The notes below the pieces were generated by a model, which was not told the origin of the DNA, made no database searches, and saw nothing but the letters and a program-made list of their open reading frames with translations. The position numbers and the translations under genes are program-made. From contig PCRZ01000011.1 of assembly GCA_002772205.1 (NCBI GenBank), forward strand, positions 1 to 11,129: a stretch of DNA of 11,129 nucleotides. The letters run 5' to 3'. This document shows, piece after piece, positions 5,038-10,907 of the stretch; within the stretch, counting starts at the first letter, position 1; the number at the start of each line of letters is the position of its first letter. This DNA is from Candidatus Jorgensenbacteria bacterium CG23_combo_of_CG06-09_8_20_14_all_54_14 (GTDB taxonomy: Bacteria > Patescibacteriota > Minisyncoccia > UBA6257 > GWB1-50-10).

Positions 5038-5544
5038 ATGCATATTAATTTTACGGATTGGAAAACGTTTTTCCGCTCCAAACTTTTCAAGGGCATTCTC
5101 TGCGGGATAGGCGCGCTCGTGGCGCTCCTCCTCGTGTTCCGGGCAGGTGAACTGGTCGGCTTCAGGAAAGCAAACTTTTCGTACCAGTGGGGCGAGGGAT
5201 ACTACCGGGCAGTCGCGGGGCCGCATCGCGGGTTCTTCGGGGAGCCCGGCGACAGGGATTTTTTAACGAGCCATGGGGCGTTCGGTACGATCCTCACCGT
5301 TGCCAGTTCAAGTATGGTCGTGCAGGGGCCCGATAATCTGGAAAAGGTGGTGCTTGTGACGACGAGCACGGTGGTGACGAAATTCCGCGAGCGCATTGCG
5401 GCATCCGCGCTTCAACCCAGTGACCAAGTGGTGATCGTCGGCGCGCCGAACGACACGGGGGAAATTGAGGCAAAACTTATCCGCGTGATACCGCTGCCTC
5501 CGCCCCCACTCCCGCCTGAAGGTAACGGCCCGCATCGTCGCTGA
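5038..5544 (+). CDS. Membrane-anchored DUF5666-like protein
   Basis: A 168-residue protein with an N-terminal membrane anchor (about 17-35, FKGILCGIGALVALLLVFRA). A linker rich in Gly and aromatics follows (FSYQWGEGYYRAVAGPHRGF). A small beta-rich domain spans about 79-151: HGAFGTILTVASSSMVVQGP, KVVLVTTSTVVTKFRERI, SDQVVIVGAPNDTGEIEAKL. A Pro-rich tail ends the protein. The strand pattern 'GxI..v....l.v......k.i.v...T.i........l..gd.v.v.G..n..G.i.A..I' is that of DUF5666/OB-like extracytoplasmic domains, common in Patescibacteria. Cleaved export is less likely than anchoring because no clear signal peptidase site follows the helix. The later gene at 9993-10415 has the same architecture. It sits 17 bases before the adaptor gene, so it is probably part of the exporter operon. 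Biochemical role unknown. Confidence 0.65.
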   Translation: MHINFTDWKTFFRSKLFKGILCGIGALVALLLVFRAGELVGFRKANFSYQWGEGYYRAVAGPHRGFFGEPGDRDFLTSHGAFGTILTVASSSMVVQGPDNLEKVVLVTTSTVVTKFRERIAASALQPSDQVVIVGAPNDTGEIEAKLIRVIPLPPPPLPPEGNGPHRR

Positions 5545-5561
5545 ATGTCGTTTACATAATA

Positions 5562-7325
5562 ATGAGCGTTGAATTTACGCGGGCGATTGTTGGTATGTCG
5601 GGGAAAGTATGGCGCTCGCGTTTTGTTACCGCGATGAAAACGTATGCGGCGGCCCATAGAGTGATAACCGCGGTGGTGCTCGCTCTCGCGGTGTTTGGGG
5701 GCTACCGGGCGTACACCGCGCTCACCAGCACCGCTGGCGAAACGCAATATGTAACAGCCGCCGCCGCAAAAGGCACCATTGTCGTTTCCATCACCGGGAG
5801 CGGCCAGGTGTCCGTTTTAAATCAGGTGGACGTAAAACCGAAGGTTTCGGGTGATGTGGTGTATGTCGGCGTCAAAAATGGCCAAGAGGTGAGGCAGGGC
5901 GCGCTCATCGCCCAGCTTGATACGAGCGATGCTGTGAAGGCGGTGAGCGACGCGCAGGTGAGTTTGGATCAGGCGAACCTCACGTTGGAGAAAATGAAAG
6001 GGCTCACCACCGACGAGGGAACCATCCGGGGCGACAGACAGAAAGCCGCAGACGAACTTGCGAAATCGTACGACAGCGGGTTCAACGCCGTATCAAACGC
6101 ATTCCTCGATCTCCCGGGCATCGTAACCGGTCTCTATGACCTCATGTACGCGAGCTCTTTCGGCACCGCGGGCCAGTGGAATATTGACTACTATGTGAAC
6201 GGGGTACAGAACGCGTTGGGGCAGTACAGTTCCGAGGCGTACGCATTCAGAAATGGCGCCGATGCGGCGTACCGCGCGGCGCGTGAGGCATACGACAAGA
6301 ACTTTTCCGACTACAAAGCCGCGTCGCGGTTCTCGGACAATCAAGCCATTGAGAGCATGATCGACCAGACCTACGATACCACGAAGCTCATTGCGGAAGC
6401 GGTGAAGAGCGCCAACAACCTCATCCAGTTCTACAAAGATCGGCTTACTGAATATAACGTGAAACCGAACGCGCTCGCCGACACCTATCTCTCCCAATTG
6501 AGCGCCTACACCGGTAAGACAAACACGCATCTCTCCAATCTCCTCTCCATACGGGACACCATTCGGAGCAACAAGGAAACAATCATTAATACCGGTTTCA
6601 ATCTCTCGGATCAGAAAATTCAGGTAGCCAAGGCGGAGAACACGCTCGCAGACGCCAAGCAGAAACTTGCCGAGTGCTCCATCCGCGCGCCGTTCACGGG
6701 CGTGATAGCAAAGGTGGATGTTCAGAAGGGGGATACCGTTTCTTCGGGTGCCGCGGTCGCGACCATTATCACCGCACAGCACATCGCGAAGATAACCTTG
6801 AATGAGGTTGATGCGGCAAAAGTGAAACTTGGCCAGAAAGTTACCCTTACCTTTGACGCGGTGCCCGATGCAAGCGCGGTAGGGGAGGTTACCGATATTG
6901 ATACCCTCGGTACGGTTTCGCAGGGTGTGGTGTCCTATGCGGTAGAGATCGCCTTCAGCGCGGGCGACGCGCGCATAAAACCGGGCATGAGCGTGAGCGC
7001 CGCGATCGTGACCGGCGTCAAACAAGACGTGCTCACGGTACCGGTGAGCGCGGTGAAATTCCGCGGTGACGCATCGTACGTTGAGGTGTTTGACGGGACG
7101 GTCCCATCCGTGGCGAACGGCCAAAGTTTTCCCTCGGCGGTGCCTCCGCGCGAGCAGGCGGTCGAGACCGGCATTTCCAATGATACGGAGACGGAGATCG
7201 TGAGCGGTTTGAAGGAGGGCGATCTGGTCGTCGTGCGCGAGATCTCGCCTGCCACTTCCCAAACCCAATCAGCGCAGGGCGTCGGCGGCATCAAAATTCC
7301 AGGCATCGGGGGCGGGGGGCGATAA
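5562..7325 (+). CDS. MacA/YknX-like periplasmic-adaptor-family subunit (HlyD/RND adaptor fold)
   Basis: This is the 587-residue membrane-fusion partner of the ABC exporter encoded downstream. A transmembrane anchor lies at about 33-52. The first half of the lipoyl domain is near 86-120 (VKPKVSGDVVYVGVKNGQEV). A helical stretch spans about 121-370. The second lipoyl half is near 371-405 (CSIRAPFTGVIAKVDVQKGD), followed by a beta-barrel (406-485) and a membrane-proximal domain (486-560, LTVPVSAVKFRGDASYVEVF). The Gly-rich tail is IKIPGIGGGGR. The helical part is about 250 residues, much longer than the roughly 100-residue hairpin of E. coli MacA, and may hold an extra module. In a cell without a typical outer membrane a YknX-like role, assisting the permease at the outer face, is more likely than a tripartite channel. 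No clear ribosome-binding site precedes M5562; in-frame ATGs at 5595 and 5634 are alternatives. Confidence 0.9.
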   Translation: MSVEFTRAIVGMSGKVWRSRFVTAMKTYAAAHRVITAVVLALAVFGGYRAYTALTSTAGETQYVTAAAAKGTIVVSITGSGQVSVLNQVDVKPKVSGDVVYVGVKNGQEVRQGALIAQLDTSDAVKAVSDAQVSLDQANLTLEKMKGLTTDEGTIRGDRQKAADELAKSYDSGFNAVSNAFLDLPGIVTGLYDLMYASSFGTAGQWNIDYYVNGVQNALGQYSSEAYAFRNGADAAYRAAREAYDKNFSDYKAASRFSDNQAIESMIDQTYDTTKLIAEAVKSANNLIQFYKDRLTEYNVKPNALADTYLSQLSAYTGKTNTHLSNLLSIRDTIRSNKETIINTGFNLSDQKIQVAKAENTLADAKQKLAECSIRAPFTGVIAKVDVQKGDTVSSGAAVATIITAQHIAKITLNEVDAAKVKLGQKVTLTFDAVPDASAVGEVTDIDTLGTVSQGVVSYAVEIAFSAGDARIKPGMSVSAAIVTGVKQDVLTVPVSAVKFRGDASYVEVFDGTVPSVANGQSFPSAVPPREQAVETGISNDTETEIVSGLKEGDLVVVREISPATSQTQSAQGVGGIKIPGIGGGGR

Positions 7326-7382
7326 AGGGTTTTGTATAAATTTTTAAGACGAAGTCGTAAAAAATTTATAGACAAAACCTTT
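7324..7382. repeat. Long imperfect hairpin directly after the adaptor stop codon
   Basis: The left arm begins inside the stop codon (AAAGGGTTTTGTATAAATTT from 7324). The right arm ends AAATTTATAGACAAAACCTTT at 7382 (last 20 bases shown from AATTT). GAC-GAA-GTC (7348-7356) forms the turn. The arms pair over about 27 positions with a few bulges. The GIY-YIG terminal-repeat unit starts at the next base, 7383. It could be a terminator-like structure for the adaptor gene, a target site favoured by the unit, or an outer part of it. Confidence 0.6.
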
Positions 7383-7653
7383 ACCCAGCACTTATTTTTA
7401 TAAAATGTTTTATACTTATTGCCTTCAGCATCGAATAACAAAAGAATTGTATTACGGATATACCGACGATTTGCGACGGCGACTGAAAGAACACAAAAGA
7501 GAAGATAAAAAATGGGAATTGATATATTACGAAGCATACAGATCAGAAACAGATGCTAGAAGACGGGAACGAAAGTTAAAAGACTATGGACAATCCAGAA
7601 CGCATCTTAAAAAACGTATTAAAGATTCTCTGTTATAAAAATAAGTGCTGGGT
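7383..7653 (+). mobile_element. 271-bp unit: GIY-YIG gene between perfect 21-bp terminal inverted repeats
   Basis: The left end, ACCCAGCACTTATTTTTATA plus one A (7383-7403), is the exact reverse complement of 7633-7653, which ends AATAAGTGCTGGGT. The GIY-YIG ATG is one base inside the left repeat (7405), and its TAA stop (7636-7638) lies within the right repeat, so gene and repeats form one compact unit. The interior is AT-rich while the flanking adaptor and ATPase genes are GC-rich. The unit splits what would otherwise be a tight adaptor-ATPase operon. I see no clear target-site duplication: the bases outside are T7382 and G7654. Mobility is inferred from this architecture; the repeats themselves are directly visible. 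Confidence 0.7.
7405..7638 (+). CDS. Small GIY-YIG nuclease-family protein
   Basis: A 77-residue single-domain member of the GIY-YIG/URI superfamily. The first motif is degenerate (FYTYCLQ for GIYYIL-type) and the second is YYGYTDDLRRRLKEHK, at about residues 16-31. The conserved Arg follows the Tyr-Gly-Tyr strand, and ELIYYEAYRSETDARRRERK holds the usual catalytic Glu region (the alpha-helix after 'YYEA'). The tail is KDYGQSRTHLKKRIKDSLL. The segment between the first helix and 'WELIYYE' is shorter than in the common YhbQ-like proteins, which carry a 'STKxRRPW' loop. Family members cleave DNA with a single metal ion; some are homing endonucleases, but this size has no DNA-binding module beyond the catalytic domain. 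No Shine-Dalgarno site is present; the left repeat ends at the start codon. Its exact fit between 21-bp inverted repeats suggests the protein acts on them, which is inference. Confidence 0.85.
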   Translation: MFYTYCLQHRITKELYYGYTDDLRRRLKEHKREDKKWELIYYEAYRSETDARRRERKLKDYGQSRTHLKKRIKDSLL

Positions 7654-7657
7654 GCTC

Positions 7658-7717
7658 AATGTTGTGGTTGAATTTTATTCGCCGCGACAATTCGGGCTCT
7701 AAAATTCAAACAACATT
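7658..7717. repeat. Inverted repeat just upstream of the ATPase start codon
   Basis: AATGTTGTGGTTGAATTTTA (7658-7677) pairs with 7700-7717 (TAAAATTCAAACAACATT) as 8 + 10 base pairs with a two-base bulge. The 22-base loop is TTCGCCGCGACAATTCGGGC plus TC. The right arm ends three bases before the ATPase ATG (7721), so the structure could mask the start and modulate translation. It flanks the GIY-YIG unit opposite the hairpin at 7324-7382, although the two hairpins do not match each other. Confidence 0.65.
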
Positions 7718-7720
7718 GGC

Positions 7721-8437
7721 ATGATTGAGTGCGAGAATCTCGTCAAAACCTATCGGAATGGCGATGTGGAAACCACCGCGGTCAAGGGGATGTCATTCCA
7801 CATTGAGGCGGGGGAATTCGTTGCCATTATGGGACCGTCGGGGTCGGGGAAATCAACCCTCATGCACATCCTGGGTTGTCTTGATACGCCGACAAGCGGC
7901 ACCTACCTCTTGGACCACCACGACGTGTCAAAGCTTTCGGACGACGAGCTCGCGGATATCAGGCGGTGGAAGATCGGGTTCGTATTCCAGTCGTTCAATC
8001 TATTACCCCGCGCGACGGTCTTGAGAAATGTCATGCTCCCGCTCGTCTACGCGCGGGTGCCGCACCAGGAGCGCCGCGCACGCGCGGAGCAGGCGCTCAC
8101 TGCCGCGGGGCTTGATGCCGATCGTTGGGACCACCTTTCAAACCAGCTCTCCGGCGGAGAGCAGCAGCGTGTAGCCATCGCGCGAGCGCTCGTGAACAAA
8201 CCGAACATTATTTTTGCCGATGAGCCGACCGGGAACCTTGATACGAAGACCGGAGAGGTCGTGCTCGATGCGTTCCGGGAGCTGAACGAGAAGGAACACC
8301 ACACCATCATTCTCATCACCCACGAATTGAACGTAGCCGAACACGCCAATCGCATTATCCACGTGCAGGACGGGGGTATTTTAGAAGATATACGAAACCA
8401 CCGCGCACAGGCCGCGCATGCCCGCCACGAATTATAA
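7721..8437 (+). CDS. ABC exporter ATPase, MacB/LolD/YknY type
   Basis: This 238-residue nucleotide-binding subunit powers the permease at 8555-9778. All motifs are intact: Walker [10 protein letters not shown] (38-46), Q-loop Q90 in [11 protein letters not shown], signature LSGGEQQR (143-150), Walker B IIFADE (163-168) with D-loop GNLD (171-174), and the H-loop His201 in ILITHE. The [16 protein letters not shown] start and '[20 protein letters not shown]' are hallmarks of the MacB/LolD/FtsE branch (macrolide-type exporters and lipoprotein release). The adaptor and permease context points to MacAB/YknXYZ rather than LolCDE or FtsEX. The tail after residue 225 is His/Ala-rich ([13 protein letters not shown]). 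No ribosome-binding site is seen. The inverted repeat at 7658-7717 lies directly upstream, and the stop codon overlaps the left end of the repeat unit at 8437-8556. Confidence 0.95.
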   Translation: MIECENLVKTYRNGDVETTAVKGMSFHIEAGEFVAIMGPSGSGKSTLMHILGCLDTPTSGTYLLDHHDVSKLSDDELADIRRWKIGFVFQSFNLLPRATVLRNVMLPLVYARVPHQERRARAEQALTAAGLDADRWDHLSNQLSGGEQQRVAIARALVNKPNIIFADEPTGNLDTKTGEVVLDAFRELNEKEHHTIILITHELNVAEHANRIIHVQDGGILEDIRNHRAQAAHARHEL

Positions 8438-8556
8438 TCCCGTTAGAAACAACAAAAACAACCCTATGCAATCAAACATTTATAAGAATAGGATGACAAT
8501 TTGTAAAAAGGCCGTGCTTATTACGGTCATCTATGATGACCTGTTTCTAACGGGAT
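8437..8556. mobile_element. 120-bp inverted-repeat unit between ATPase and permease (MITE-like)
   Basis: ATCCCGTTAGAAAC (8437-8450) is the exact reverse complement of GTTTCTAACGGGAT (8543-8556). The left end shares its first base with the ATPase stop codon (8435-8437). The right end supplies the A and T of the permease ATG (8555-8557). Inside are a CCTAT/ATAGG pair, CCGT/ACGG, and a strong GGTCATC-TAT-GATGACC hairpin (8525-8541). No nuclease gene fits, so at most this is a nonautonomous element. It could instead be a regulatory structure that evolved in place, because it also encodes a possible leader peptide. Confidence 0.5.
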
Positions 8557-8558
8557 GA
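8493..8558 (+). CDS. Possible 21-residue leader peptide overlapping the permease start
   Basis: An ATG at 8493 opens MTICKKAVLITVIYDDLFLT plus G, ending in TGA at 8556-8558. That stop overlaps the permease start as ATGA, the usual arrangement for translational coupling. AAGAATAGG stands directly before it, but too close for a good ribosome-binding site. The GGTCATC/GATGACC hairpin lies within the peptide's codons, so ribosome movement through it could change access to the permease start. The ORF could be chance, given its length, and its sequence lies in an inverted-repeat unit. Confidence 0.22.
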   Translation: MTICKKAVLITVIYDDLFLTG

Positions 8559-9778
8559 CCACCGCCGATCTCATTGAGGAGACATATTTCTCGCTCACCG
8601 TGAACAAGGTGCGCACGGGGCTTACCATGCTCGGCATTGTCATCGGCATCGGGTCGGTGATCGCGATGGTGTCCATCGGCCAGGGCGCGCAGGGGAGCAT
8701 AGAGTCCAGCATCCAATCCATCGGTTCCAATTTGATCCTGGTGATGCCGGGCACGCAGCGGGGCCCGGGGTTCCAGGTGAGCCAGGGGCGCGGTTCGGCA
8801 CGCAGCTTAAAGCAGGAAGATGCTGATGCTATCGCGAAAGAGGTTTCCATGGTAAACGCGGTCGCGCCGGAACTTTCGGGACGCTACCAGGTAACCAGCA
8901 AGGGTAAGAACACAAATACGCAGGTGATCGGCACTGTATCCTCGTATCCGAGCGTGCGGAATGTGCAGATAGACGAGGGTTCGTTCATCACCGACCAGCA
9001 CGTGCGGAGCATCGCAAAGGTGGCGGTCATCGGACCTACCGCCCGCGATGATCTTTTTGGGGAAGGCGTGAGCGCCATCGGCCAGACAATCCGCATTAAA
9101 CAGGTTGAGTTCAAGATCGTCGGCATTACGAAGACGAAGGGCGGTTCCGGATTCGGGAGCCAGGACGACATGATCTTCGTTCCGCTCTCGAGCGCCCAGC
9201 GGTTCCTGGCCGGCGACGAGTACCTCACGACCATCAGCATCCAGGCCCAGGATGCCGATGCCATGGCCGCCGTGCAGCAACAGGTTACCGATCTGCTGCT
9301 CAACCGCCACCACATCAGCGAACCCACCCTTGCCGATTTCAACATTTTGAACCAGTCGGACATCGTGGCGACCGCCTCATCAATAACGAACACGCTCACC
9401 ATTCTCTTGGGCGCCATCGCCGGCATTTCACTCTTGGTGGGCGGCATCGGCATCATGAATATGATGCTTACGACGGTGACCGAGCGGACCCGCGAGATCG
9501 GGCTCCGGAAGGCCATCGGGGCGAAGAACGCTGACATCAGCGTTCAGTTTCTCACGGAATCGGTGGTACTCACATTCCTCGGCGGGCTGGTGGGTGTTTT
9601 CTTTGGGTGGCTCGCGTCATCTGCGGTCACGCAGTTCGCGGGCATTGCGACCGCCATTTCCCTAACGTCAGTACTGCTTGCCTTCGGCGTTTCCGGCGCC
9701 ATTGGTGTCGCTTTCGGATACTATCCAGCCAGACGCGCAGCAAGTTTAAATCCGATTGAGGCATTGAGGTACGAGTAA
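8555..9778 (+). CDS. ABC exporter permease, MacB/FtsX family
   Basis: This 407-residue membrane subunit has the MacB topology. The first transmembrane helix lies at about 22-42 (GLTMLGIVIGIGSVIAMVSI). A large external MacB_PCD domain spans about 43-275 (GAQGSIESSIQSIGSNLILV, then VAVIGPTARDDLFGEG, QTIRIKQVEFKIVGITKTKG and DDMIFVPLSSAQRFL). Three C-terminal helices lie near 281-303, 335-357 and 367-388. The FtsX-type coupling loop ERTREIGLRKAIGAKNADI is between helices 2 and 3, and the end is PARRAASLNPIEALRYE. The start is certain because an in-frame stop lies 18 bases upstream and the N-terminus matches the family. Such proteins pump by mechanotransmission, driving substrates from the outer face rather than through a cytoplasmic channel. 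Substrate unknown: antimicrobial peptides, macrolides or lipids are options for the family. Confidence 0.95.
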   Translation: MTTADLIEETYFSLTVNKVRTGLTMLGIVIGIGSVIAMVSIGQGAQGSIESSIQSIGSNLILVMPGTQRGPGFQVSQGRGSARSLKQEDADAIAKEVSMVNAVAPELSGRYQVTSKGKNTNTQVIGTVSSYPSVRNVQIDEGSFITDQHVRSIAKVAVIGPTARDDLFGEGVSAIGQTIRIKQVEFKIVGITKTKGGSGFGSQDDMIFVPLSSAQRFLAGDEYLTTISIQAQDADAMAAVQQQVTDLLLNRHHISEPTLADFNILNQSDIVATASSITNTLTILLGAIAGISLLVGGIGIMNMMLTTVTERTREIGLRKAIGAKNADISVQFLTESVVLTFLGGLVGVFFGWLASSAVTQFAGIATAISLTSVLLAFGVSGAIGVAFGYYPARRAASLNPIEALRYE

Positions 9779-9780
9779 TG

Positions 9781-9965
9781 AAAATCCGAAGCGCGAGGCA
9801 TAAAGCACGAAGCACGAAATCAGAAATCCGAAACAAATGGGGAAAATGGAGAAAATTCGAAACGAAAGGTTTGAAACATTTTCTGCCAAAGGCGGATCCG
9901 CCTTCGGCGGAGAATTTAGAATTTGTTTCGAATTTCGATATTCGGATTTCGAATTTCACATTCAA
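9781..9965. repeat. Large AGAAATCC/GGCGGATCCGCC inverted repeat, noncoding relative of the lepA insertion
   Basis: It begins right after the permease stop (9776-9778). Left part: CACGAAGCACGAAATCAGAA, ATCCGAAACAAA, AAAATTCGAAACGAAAGG. Centre: AAAGGCGGATCCGCCTTCGG (9888-9907). Right part: GTTTCGAATTTCG and TTCGGATTTCGAATTTC, the inverse of the left part. It shares motif order and sequence with 1036-1163 in lepA. It is open as a 65-codon frame from 9778, but the composition is repeat-like and I do not call a gene. Confidence 0.75.
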
Positions 9966-9992
9966 GGTCGATTGAGCAAATAAGAACAAAAA

Positions 9993-10415
9993 ATGAAAAA
10001 CAAAATTGTAATGATGGTGGTAAGCGCGATAGTCATTGCCGGCGTGAGTTTCTATGGAGGGATGCGGTACGGGAAATCAAGCGCACAACCCGCGCAGGGG
10101 ACGGGACGTTTCAGCAATCTCCCTGCGGGGCAACAGCGAACAGGCCAGCAAGGTCAGCGCGGCGCGTTCGCGGGCGGCGGCGCGTCGGGGGAAATTGTGA
10201 GCACGGATAGCCAGAGTATCACGCTCAAACTGCGCGACGGGAGTTCAAAGATCATATTTGTCTCGAGTTCAACGAAGATAATGAAATCAACGGACGGCGC
10301 GCGGAGCGATTTGACGAGCGGCGCGCAGGTTGTCGTGAGCGGAACCGCCAATCCGGACGGGAGCGTCACCGCGCAGTCCATCCAGTTGCGGACGGAACTT
10401 CCGCCGCAGCCGTAG
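9993..10415 (+). CDS. Exported or membrane-anchored DUF5666-like protein
   Basis: A 140-residue protein with an N-terminal signal/anchor helix (about 4-24, KIVMMVVSAIVIAGVSFYGG). A Gln/Gly/Ala-rich low-complexity linker (28-64) follows. A beta-rich domain spans 65-134: SGEIVSTDSQSITLKLRDGS, KIIFVSSSTKIMKSTDG, SDLTSGAQVVVSGTANPDGS and VTAQSIQLR. The strand layout, with 'D L..G..V.V.G..n.DGS.tA..I', fits DUF5666. It matches the architecture of the protein at 5038-5544, though the sequences are only distantly alike. It lies 214 bases after the permease, behind a repeat, so it may be cotranscribed or separate. No ribosome-binding site is clear; an A-rich stretch precedes the ATG. A surface-exposed partner or substrate of the exporter is possible but unproven. 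Confidence 0.75.
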   Translation: MKNKIVMMVVSAIVIAGVSFYGGMRYGKSSAQPAQGTGRFSNLPAGQQRTGQQGQRGAFAGGGASGEIVSTDSQSITLKLRDGSSKIIFVSSSTKIMKSTDGARSDLTSGAQVVVSGTANPDGSVTAQSIQLRTELPPQP

Positions 10416-10434
10416 CGTGTTCATTAGCCGATTC

Positions 10435-10473
10435 GTGGTGGAAAAACGGGAACGCGCCGGAAGCGACCACCAC
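10435..10473. repeat. GTGGTGG/CCACCAC stem after the DUF5666-like gene
   Basis: GTGGTGG (10435-10441) and CCACCAC (10467-10473) are inverted arms around a 25-base GC-rich loop. It is 20 bases after the stop codon at 10413-10415, without a T-run. It may be a weak transcript-end structure or part of the repeat cluster that follows. From here to the window end (10416-11129) I find repeats only and no credible gene. Confidence 0.35.
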
Positions 10474-10531
10474 ACAAAGCGAGCAGCAGAAAACCGCAAC
10501 GACGGACAAAATTTTATACGCCAAGAGAAAA

Positions 10532-10551
10532 CCACGGGCGTAAACCCGTGG
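10532..10551. repeat. CCACGGG hairpin, copy 1
   Basis: CCACGGG-CGTAAA-CCCGTGG is a perfect 7-bp stem with a 6-base loop, and the first of three copies of a CCACGGGCG-starting hairpin in the last 700 bases. Confidence 0.65.
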
Positions 10552-10595
10552 ATGAAGGCATACCGCGAAGCGGGCTTGCGAAACAAGTAACAAAA

Positions 10596-10625
10596 GAAAC
10601 CACGGGCGTGAGTCCGTGGAGTTTC
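10596..10625. repeat. CCACGGG hairpin, copy 2
   Basis: CCACGGGCGTGAGTCCGTGG (10600-10619) forms the inner stem. GAAA before it and TTTC after it extend the stem with a small bulge. It is followed by ATTCAGAAGTTAGTCG, and the ending CCGTGGAGTTTYATTC is shared with the third copy. Confidence 0.65.
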
Positions 10626-10628
10626 ATT

Positions 10629-10648
10629 CAGAAGTTAGTCGCGAATTT
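10629..10648 (+). repeat. 20-bp direct repeat, copy 1 of 2
   Basis: CAGAAGTTAGTCGCGAATTT occurs here and again, identical, at 10870-10889. In this copy it follows the CCACGGG hairpin at 10596-10625; in the second copy it precedes the larger stem at 10908-10993. The two copies bracket the purine-rich segment and its two palindromes. Confidence 0.7.
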
Positions 10649-10705
10649 GCTGTGGCTTCAGCCGGTCGGGGGTGATACAGGTATCCATTAAGAGCACAGA
10701 AGGCG

Positions 10706-10725
10706 TGCTACCGCATGCGGTAGCA
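10706..10725. repeat. 20-bp perfect palindrome, left of a purine-rich tract
   Basis: TGCTACCGCATGCGGTAGCA is fully self-complementary. Its inner 18 bases recur at 10824-10841, and its outer TGCTAC/GTAGCA arms match those at 1-20 and 90-110. Confidence 0.75.
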
Positions 10726-10730
10726 GGCTA

Positions 10731-10820
10731 GTGGGAGGTGGTTGGAGAAGAAAGAATAAGGAAAGGAGAGAATGGAAGTAGAAGAGAAGCGGAAAGAGAG
10801 AATGTGGAACGTGAAAAAAT
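10731..10820 (+). other. 90-base purine-rich tract between two identical palindromes
   Basis: By hand count 77 of 90 bases are A or G on the + strand, with only two C. GAGAGAATG occurs twice (about 10776 and 10796). A 93-codon open frame crosses it, but its product is only Glu/Arg/Lys repeats and has no family likeness. Such strand asymmetry can form triplex or act as an unwinding region; no function can be claimed. Confidence 0.5.
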
Positions 10821-10822
10821 GG

Positions 10823-10842
10823 CGCTACCGCATGCGGTAGCG
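10823..10842. repeat. 20-bp perfect palindrome, right of the purine-rich tract
   Basis: CGCTACCGCATGCGGTAGCG is fully self-complementary; its inner 18 bases equal those of the palindrome at 10706-10725. Confidence 0.75.
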
Positions 10843-10869
10843 AGGTGCAAGGGAGGTCTATTCAGAAGT

Positions 10870-10889
10870 CAGAAGTTAGTCGCGAATTT
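10870..10889 (+). repeat. 20-bp direct repeat, copy 2 of 2
   Basis: Identical to 10629-10648 (CAGAAGTTAGTCGCGAATTT). A further TTCAGAAGT just before it (10861-10869) looks like a partial tandem copy. Confidence 0.7.
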
Positions 10890-10907
10890 ACCCTCCTCTG
10901 CAGAAAG

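Noticed and set aside
6093..7268. Long open frame on the - strand (391 codons)
   Set aside because: Antisense to the well-supported adaptor gene, Arg/Gly/His-rich, no recognisable domain.
9778..9975. 65-codon + frame after the permease
   Set aside because: It translates the AGAAATCC/GGCGGATCCGCC repeat. I keep it only as evidence that the repeat is open in the same frame as its lepA relative.
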